Origin: Tistlia sp040905785 | GTDB taxonomy: Bacteria > Pseudomonadota > Alphaproteobacteria > Kiloniellales > DSM-21159 | Length of the DNA stretch: 64,000 nucleotides | NCBI RefSeq assembly: GCF_040905785.1 | Contig: NZ_JBBDQW010000025.1 | Location: forward strand, 1-64,000 | Reading direction: 5' to 3' | Shown here: positions 58,815 through 64,000 of the stretch, piece after piece | How positions within the stretch are numbered: the first letter of the stretch is position 1 | Layout: each line of letters begins with the position of its first letter | Notes under the pieces: model-generated | Told to the model about the DNA's origin: nothing | The model's input: only the letters and a program-made list of their open reading frames with translations | The model's database searches: none | Made by a program: the position numbers and the translations under genes

Positions 58815-60152
58815 GTGCTTCGTCGGGCAATTTTCAGACACTCCTTGCGTTTAACGGCTCTCGCCCTGGCCTCGCTCGCCGTGGCGCTGCTCGTTGCGCC
58901 GACTCCCGGCGCGGCGAAGTACGCCTCGATCGTGATCGACTACGAGACCGGGACGGTGCTCCACGCCGCCAATGCCGACGACCGGAAGTATCCGGCCTCG
59001 CTCACCAAGATGATGACGCTCTACATGCTTTTCGAGGCGCTGGATCGTGGCTCCCTGTCGCTCGACGACAAGCTACGGGTTTCCAAGCGCGCCGAGGGCA
59101 TGCCGGCCTCCAAGCTGTGGCTCAAGGCGGGCAGCACGATCCGCGTCGAGGACGCGATACTGTCGCTGACCACGAAGTCGGCCAATGACGTCGCGGTGGT
59201 GATCGCCGAGGCGCTCGGCGGCACGGAGATCGAGTTCGCCCGCATGATGACCGAGAAGGCTCGTGCCCTGGGCATGACCAAGACGACCTTCCGCAACGCC
59301 TCGGGCCTGCCCAACGACGGCCAGAAGTCGACGGCTCGCGACATGGCGACGCTCTCGATCGCCCTGCTGCGCAACTACCCGCACTACTATGGGGTCTTCT
59401 CGACCAAGGCCTTCCGCTATCGGGGCAACACCTACAAGAGCCACAACCACCTGCTGGCCAATTACGAAGGCACCGACGGGATCAAGACCGGCTACATCCG
59501 CGCCTCGGGCTTCAACCTGGCGGCCTCGGTGGTGCGCAACGGACGCCGCCTGATCGCCGTGGTCTTCGGCGGTAAGACCTCGCGGTCGCGCGACGCCCAC
59601 ATGAGGGAGCTGCTCGACCGCAGTTTCGTGCGCGTGGCCTCGCTGCCGCGCTTCACGCCCGACCCCTCGCCGCCGAAGCCGACGACCCTGCTGGCCTCGG
59701 CCTCCGGCGCCCCGGCACCGGCCGCTCAGCCCGCTGCCGAGGCGCTCCCCGGCCAGATCGCCGCAGCCAGCTCCATGGCAGAGGCCGGAGCGGTCGAGGG
59801 CGGCAGCCTGGACTCCGACCCGAGGGACCTGACGGCTCGGAAGACCGCCAGCTCGGTGCTCGACGGCCTGATTCGTCCGGCACAGGCGGCCACCGTGACC
59901 GGGCCCTACGGCATCCAGGTCGGCGCCTTCTTCGACTACGACTCGGCCCTGGCCCTGGCCAGGACGGCGAGCGAGCGCATGCCCACCCTGCTGCCGGCCG
60001 AGCAGGTCGTGGTGACCGACCTGCCGACCGGCGACAAGACGCTCTACCGCGCGCGTATCCTCGGGCTCGGCAAGGCCGAGGCGCAGCGTGCCTGCCGCGA
60101 GCTGCAGCAGCGGGCGGCGATGGACTGCCTGATCATCGCGACCGAGGGCTGA
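58815..60152 (+). CDS. D-alanyl-D-alanine carboxypeptidase with SPOR domain
   Basis: 445 residues from GTG 58815 (CGGAGGTGACCT ahead). Signal peptide at residues 1-34. S11 peptidase motifs: YPASLTKMMT (S-x-x-K), TTKSANDVAV (S-x-N) and GIKTGYIRASG (K-T-G). After a Pro/Ala linker, the C-terminal 75 residues (GPYGIQVGAFFDYDSALALA onward) form a SPOR domain that binds denuded septal glycan. It trims peptidoglycan stem peptides in the periplasm. A terminator follows. Confidence 0.95.
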   Translation: MLRRAIFRHSLRLTALALASLAVALLVAPTPGAAKYASIVIDYETGTVLHAANADDRKYPASLTKMMTLYMLFEALDRGSLSLDDKLRVSKRAEGMPASKLWLKAGSTIRVEDAILSLTTKSANDVAVVIAEALGGTEIEFARMMTEKARALGMTKTTFRNASGLPNDGQKSTARDMATLSIALLRNYPHYYGVFSTKAFRYRGNTYKSHNHLLANYEGTDGIKTGYIRASGFNLAASVVRNGRRLIAVVFGGKTSRSRDAHMRELLDRSFVRVASLPRFTPDPSPPKPTTLLASASGAPAPAAQPAAEALPGQIAAASSMAEAGAVEGGSLDSDPRDLTARKTASSVLDGLIRPAQAATVTGPYGIQVGAFFDYDSALALARTASERMPTLLPAEQVVVTDLPTGDKTLYRARILGLGKAEAQRACRELQQRAAMDCLIIATEG

Positions 60153-60183
60153 TCGGCCGGCACCGACACCGCAAACGGCCGAA

Positions 60184-60211
60184 GGGCCCGCGCTCAGGCG
60201 CGGGCCCTTTT
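60184..60211 (+). terminator. Rho-independent terminator
   Basis: GGGCCCGCGC-TCAG-GCGCGGGCCC followed by TTTT, 31 bases after the D,D-carboxypeptidase stop. It may also serve the convergent chemotaxis gene. Confidence 0.9.
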
Positions 60212-60244
60212 GTCTTGCGCCGGAGACCTTGCCGGGGCCCGGCG

Positions 60245-61639
60245 TCAGGCCGGCTTGTAGGCCAGCCGCAGGCCGCCCCAATGACGGCCACGCACGGTGA
60301 TCGGCGCCGAGACGTTCTTCATCAGCACGAACTCGCCGGCGCCCATGTCGCGGCGGTATGCCTGCAGCAGGAAGGGCGCCTCATTGCGTCCGGCGGCGAG
60401 GCCGACGCGGTCGTCGAAGAGCCGGCGGTTCCGGCAGTTGGCGTTGTTCCAGACCGGGTCGCGCCCCTGTGGCTGCGAGAACTTGCGATTGTGGGTCGGC
60501 AGGTAGCCGCCCCGGTCGACGGCCGCGCAGAAGACGATGCGGGGATCGCTTTCCAGCACCGGCTCCTGGATCTCCGGCAGCACCCGGTCGGCGAACTCCG
60601 TGACCCCCGCGAGGAACTGCTGCGGGTCGCTGCCGGGGATCGCCTGGTAGTCGCTGTCGAACAGGGCGGCCTCCGTGATCGCGCCCTCGGCGAGGCCGCG
60701 CTCGAAAGCCGCCTCGACCTGGCAGGCCGCCGCCTGGACGCGGAGCACGAAGGGGTGATCGAGCCCATTGTCCTCGCTGCCCGCCATCATGCCGACCAGG
60801 CGCTCGCCGACCTGGACCAGGCGCCCGATGCGGTCCCGGGTCTCGCCGAGGGTCTCGGACGAATGGCCGAGATCCTCGGAGGCCGCTTCCAGGGTGCCCA
60901 GGAAGCTGTCCGACTGCTCCTCGATCTCCTCCGTCGAGCGGGCGATGCCCGAGGCCTGCTCCTCGACCTGGCGCATCGCGCCCTCGAGGGCGGCGATCGC
61001 CTCGCCGATCGCGGTCGTGCCGCTGCGCACGGACTGGGCGCGCCCGGTGCTCTCGCTGCCGCGGGCGATCAGCGCCTCGGCCTGCTCAGTGAGGCCGCCG
61101 AGGGTATGCTCGATCTGTTTCGTCGCCTCGCTGGTCTGGGTCGCCAGGCTCTTGACCTCTCCCGCGACCACGGCGAAGCCCCTGCCCGCCTCGCCGGCGC
61201 GCGCCGCCTCGATCGTCGCGTTCAGCGCCAGCAGGTTGGTCTGGCGCGCGATCGCGTCGATGTCGGAGGAGACCTTGGCGACCTCGGCGAGCGCCTGCTG
61301 CAGGCCGCCCAGGCGCTCTTCGATGTGGTGAACCGACTCGACCAACTCGTGGATCGCGCCGAGCGACTCGTCGATCGTGCCGCGCGAGCGGGCGATCTCG
61401 GCCGCGGCCTGCGTCGCGGCCTGCTGCGACAGCGAGGAGGCGGCGCGCACCGAATGGTTGCTGGTCGCCAGGGCGTTGGCCGTCTCGACGAGATTCGAGA
61501 AGGCCTCCGACTGCGTCTCCAGGACCCGGCTCAGCTGCTCGACGTTGCCGGCGACGTCGGCGACCTCGATCGACAGCTCGCCGGCTTCGCGCGCGGTTCG
61601 CTCGATCAGGTTGCCCTGCCGGGCCTGTTCGCTGCTCAA
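60245..61639 (-). CDS. Soluble methyl-accepting chemotaxis protein
   Basis: 464 residues without a membrane segment. The signalling hairpin tip is clear (DAIARQTNLLALNATIEAAR then AGEAGRGFAVVAGEVKSLA, about residues 128-170). Long coiled coils surround it. The C-terminal 170 residues form a sensor-like domain: VDRGGYLPTHNRKFSQPQGR, FDDRVGLAAGRNEAPFLLQA and APITVRGRHWGGLRLAY, reminiscent of cache-like or PilJ-like ligand modules. A cytoplasmic receptor, ligand unknown. Confidence 0.88.
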   Translation of the reverse strand: MSSEQARQGNLIERTAREAGELSIEVADVAGNVEQLSRVLETQSEAFSNLVETANALATSNHSVRAASSLSQQAATQAAAEIARSRGTIDESLGAIHELVESVHHIEERLGGLQQALAEVAKVSSDIDAIARQTNLLALNATIEAARAGEAGRGFAVVAGEVKSLATQTSEATKQIEHTLGGLTEQAEALIARGSESTGRAQSVRSGTTAIGEAIAALEGAMRQVEEQASGIARSTEEIEEQSDSFLGTLEAASEDLGHSSETLGETRDRIGRLVQVGERLVGMMAGSEDNGLDHPFVLRVQAAACQVEAAFERGLAEGAITEAALFDSDYQAIPGSDPQQFLAGVTEFADRVLPEIQEPVLESDPRIVFCAAVDRGGYLPTHNRKFSQPQGRDPVWNNANCRNRRLFDDRVGLAAGRNEAPFLLQAYRRDMGAGEFVLMKNVSAPITVRGRHWGGLRLAYKPA

Positions 61640-61717
61640 CGGCTCTCCCCCCAGGCGATTCTGCGGACCAGGGTAGGCGGGACAGGGTTAATCGCCGGTA
61701 AAGCCGAAGCGGGTGAG

Positions 61718-62239
61718 TCAGGCGGCCAGCCGCAGCGCGGCGCGCGCCGACTTCGTCTCGCGGGCGATCGCCGCGAGGCGGCGGCGGGCATGCCAGCTGA
61801 GGTCGGCGGACCAGGGGCCGGCGGCGCCGAACTCCCCCATCCAGCGCCGTACCCGCGGCAGGAAGCGGCGCTTGTGGCGGCGCTGCCAGGCCTCGAGCGA
61901 CCAGCCGGCAGCGAGACAGAGCGCCGGCCGCTCCGGCAGGAAGAGGTGGCTTTCGAACGACCGGTCCCCGGCGGCGACGGCGATCCGGCCCACGGTGTAG
62001 CCGTCGCCCTCGAAGTGCGCCATGCGATGCAGCCCGGCGCGGTCGATGCCCTCGACCAGCAGCCCGGCGACCCGCCCGCCCGGCTGGCGGCGGACGACCG
62101 GGAAGCAGCCGTGACGCGCCTGCACGCGCCGCCAACCGGTCAGCGCGGCCGGCCGCAGCGCGAGCCGCTCGAAGCAGTGCGGCAGGACGAGCCAGCGCAC
62201 GTCCGGGTCGAGCAGGGTTCCATAGAAGAAGAAGCGCAT
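61718..62239 (-). CDS. Gamma-glutamylcyclotransferase-like protein (AIG2 fold)
   Basis: 173 residues from ATG at 62239. MRFFFYGTLLDPDVRWLVLP is the YGTL substrate loop of the AIG2/GGCT fold. FEGDGYTVGRIAV supplies the acidic residue that matches the catalytic Glu in this family. The substrate may be a gamma-glutamyl amine or a modified nucleotide sugar. No operon partner. Confidence 0.8.
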   Translation of the reverse strand: MRFFFYGTLLDPDVRWLVLPHCFERLALRPAALTGWRRVQARHGCFPVVRRQPGGRVAGLLVEGIDRAGLHRMAHFEGDGYTVGRIAVAAGDRSFESHLFLPERPALCLAAGWSLEAWQRRHKRRFLPRVRRWMGEFGAAGPWSADLSWHARRRLAAIARETKSARAALRLAA

Positions 62240-62317
62240 CGCAGCGTCCCGGGGCCTCGAGAGGCGCCGGATTAACGGCACTAGCCGCGAGATTCAAGTC
62301 CCGGGGCGGGGACGGCG

Positions 62318-63706
62318 TCAGTCCGACGCGAGCGCCGGTGCCTCCAGCCCACTCTGCTCGAGCTGCTCGGCGAGCGCGTCGTAGAGCCGCTCCAGGCCCG
62401 CCCGGTCCTGCGCCTCGCAGCGCGCGACCAGCACGTCCTGGGTGTTCGAGGCGCGCAGCAGCCACCAGCCGTCGGCGGTCTTGACGCGCACGCCGTCGAT
62501 GTCAATGACCTCGGCGCCGGCCTGCTTGAGGCGTGCGGCGACCTCCTCGACGACCGCGACCTTCCGGCTCTCCTCGCAGGGAAAGCGCAGCTCCGGCGTG
62601 TTGACCACCTTGGGCAAGGAATCGCGGAAGGCGGCCAGGCTGTCGCCATACTTGCCGATCGCGTTGAGCAGGCGCACGGCGGCGTAGAGCGCGTCGTCGT
62701 GGCCGTAGAAGCGGTCGGCGAAGAACAGGTGCGCGCTCATCTCGCCGGCGAAGGGGGCGCCGGTCTCGATCATCTTGGCCTTGACCAGGGAATGGCCGGT
62801 CTGGCCCATGATCGGCTGACCGCCGAGCGCGGCGATGCCGTCGAACAGGACCTGGCTGGCCTTGACGTCCGCGATGATCGGCGCGCCCGGCCGCTCGGCC
62901 AGCACCTCGCGCGCCAACAGCAGCATCAGCTGGTCGCCCCACAGCACCCGGCCCTGGCCGTCGAGGGCGCCGATGCGGTCGCCGTCGCCATCGAAGGCGA
63001 TGCCCAGGTCGCAGCCCTGCTCCAGCACCGTGCGGCGCAGCTCGGTCAGGTTCTCCGGCACCGTCGGGTCGGGATGGTGGTTGGGAAAGCGGCCATCGAC
63101 GTCCTGGTAGAGCAGGATGTGCTCGCCGGGCAGCTGGGCGGTCAGGCGCACCATGGCCGGACCCGCCGAGCCGTTGCCGGCGTCCCAGGCGATCTTCAGG
63201 TCGCGCGGGCCGTCGAAGTCGCGCAGCAGGCGCTCGACGTAGCGCTCCATGAGGTCGAAGCGCTCGTCCTCGCCGGAGCCGGTTTCCCAGTCGCCGGCCT
63301 CGGCCATGCGGCCGAGCGCGGTGATCCCCTCGCCGTACAGCGACTTCTTGCCGAGCATCAGCTTGAAGCCGTTGTAGTCGGGCGGGTTGTGGGAGCCGGT
63401 GATCATGATGCCGCCGCCCGCCGAGAGCTCATGCACCGCGTAGTAGAGCATCGGCGTCGGCCCCAGGCCGATGCGCAGCGCCTTGACCCCGGCGGCCCGC
63501 AGGCCTCGGACCACGGCCTCCTCCATGTCCGGCGAGGACAGGCGCCCGTCGTAGCCGACCGCGACGCTGTCGCCGCCCTCGCGGCGCACCAGGGTCGCGA
63601 CGCTGCGTCCCAGCGCCTCGGCATCGGCGGCGTGCAGGGTCTTGCCGACGATGCCGCGCACGTCGTAGGCGCGCAGGATGGTCGGATCGAAGGTGTGGCG
63701 TTCCAT
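62318..63706 (-). CDS. Phosphomannomutase/phosphoglucomutase
   Basis: 462 residues, normal for the AlgC/ManB group. YDVRGIVGKTL near residue 15, GIMITGSHNPPDYNGFK with the phosphoserine near 105, GIAFDGDGDRIGALDG (metal loop) near 240, and APFAGEMSAHLFFADRF (sugar-binding loop) near 325. It converts mannose-6-P and/or glucose-6-P to the 1-phosphates for sugar-nucleotide synthesis. The upstream UDP-glucose dehydrogenase gene points to polysaccharide production. Confidence 0.95.
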   Translation of the reverse strand: MERHTFDPTILRAYDVRGIVGKTLHAADAEALGRSVATLVRREGGDSVAVGYDGRLSSPDMEEAVVRGLRAAGVKALRIGLGPTPMLYYAVHELSAGGGIMITGSHNPPDYNGFKLMLGKKSLYGEGITALGRMAEAGDWETGSGEDERFDLMERYVERLLRDFDGPRDLKIAWDAGNGSAGPAMVRLTAQLPGEHILLYQDVDGRFPNHHPDPTVPENLTELRRTVLEQGCDLGIAFDGDGDRIGALDGQGRVLWGDQLMLLLAREVLAERPGAPIIADVKASQVLFDGIAALGGQPIMGQTGHSLVKAKMIETGAPFAGEMSAHLFFADRFYGHDDALYAAVRLLNAIGKYGDSLAAFRDSLPKVVNTPELRFPCEESRKVAVVEEVAARLKQAGAEVIDIDGVRVKTADGWWLLRASNTQDVLVARCEAQDRAGLERLYDALAEQLEQSGLEAPALASD

Positions 63707-63709
63707 GGC

Positions 63710-64000
63710 TCAGGCTCCGGCCGGAGCGGCGGGACGGCCGACCGACAGGTAGTCGATACCCGCCTCGGCCATGTCCTCCGGCTTGTAGATGTTGCGCAGG
63801 TCGACCATGCGCGGCTGCGTCATCAGCTGCTTCATGCGGTCCAGGTCGAGGTTGCGGAAGACGTTCCACTCGGTCACCAGGACCAGGCAGTCGGCGCCCT
63901 CCAGAGCCTCGTAAGTATCCTCGCACCAGACCACGCCGTCGAGCATGCGGCGCGCCTCCGCCATGCCCTCGGGATCGTAGGCGCGCACCGTCGCCCCGCC
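63710..64000 (-). CDS. UDP-glucose 6-dehydrogenase, C-terminal part
   Basis: The last 96 codons of a gene that enters from the right edge. TVRAYDPEGMAEARRMLDGV, ALEGADCLVLVTEWNVFRNL and RMVDLRNIYKPEDMAEAGID are the C-terminal UDP-binding motifs of UDP-glucose/GDP-mannose dehydrogenases; the Glu-Trp after VT favours UDP-glucose dehydrogenase. Three bases separate it from the mutase gene, so they form an operon for UDP-glucuronate-containing polysaccharide. Confidence 0.88.
   Translation of the reverse strand, partial: GGATVRAYDPEGMAEARRMLDGVVWCEDTYEALEGADCLVLVTEWNVFRNLDLDRMKQLMTQPRMVDLRNIYKPEDMAEAGIDYLSVGRPAAPAGA

Overview
The window comes from a very GC-rich alphaproteobacterium. The chromosomal genes (clpS-clpA, a phasin with a PhaR-type box, a SPOR-tailed D,D-carboxypeptidase, a CHASE2 adenylate cyclase, B12-controlled cbtBA) suggest a Rhodospirillales-like member. 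About the first 45 kb is an integrated lambda-type siphophage, cut at its left end by the window. The remaining 19 kb is chromosomal.

Prophage layout, right to left. Integrase (43711-44865), an excisionase-like HTH protein and a run of translationally coupled small genes follow a very large ParB/KorB-like protein (38628-41657). All of these are on the + strand, behind an HTH repressor (37782-38315). A perfect TTGACA promoter with a repressor-type operator in its spacer (37755-37782) fires leftward into a long, tightly overlapping early operon (37724 down to 24964). That operon holds small DNA-binding proteins, a MazG-like pyrophosphohydrolase, a PD-(D/E)XK-like nuclease, a SNF2 helicase, an NPPY methyltransferase, a Dam methylase and a replication initiator whose own coding sequence carries iteron-like palindromes. 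The late module continues leftward: terminase small and large subunits, gpW, portal, S49 protease, acidic scaffold-like protein, decoration protein, gpE-type capsid, joining and completion proteins, tail tube, tail chaperone with an A-AAA-AAC frameshift, tape measure, then tail-tip and fibre proteins. No holin or endolysin was recognised.

Genes facing the other way interrupt this plan and look like cargo: a membrane protein in the tail operon (8730), an AT-richer DUF4238-like gene between gpW and terminase (19809), a lipoprotein endonuclease I (24015), a membrane protein (28526) and an exported thermonuclease-like enzyme lying antisense in a minus-strand reading frame (35064). A DUF4760-like membrane protein (45018) sits just outside the integrase. 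A 17-bp palindrome, GCCGAAC-N3-GTTCGGC, recurs about ten times inside the prophage and was not seen in the flank.

Chromosomal part: FecR-like protein and CHASE2 adenylate cyclase; cobalamin riboswitch with cbtB-cbtA; FemAB-like acetyltransferase; CoA-transferase; clpA-clpS; a broken class IV aminotransferase; phasin; an Anbu-like proteasome protein; a lipoprotein; a D,D-carboxypeptidase; a soluble chemotaxis receptor; a gamma-glutamylcyclotransferase-like protein; phosphomannomutase; and the end of a UDP-glucose dehydrogenase gene. Two assembly problems matter: a 10-N gap flanked by G/C homopolymers that breaks a tail gene (3232-3266), and a 23-base G run (43342-43364).
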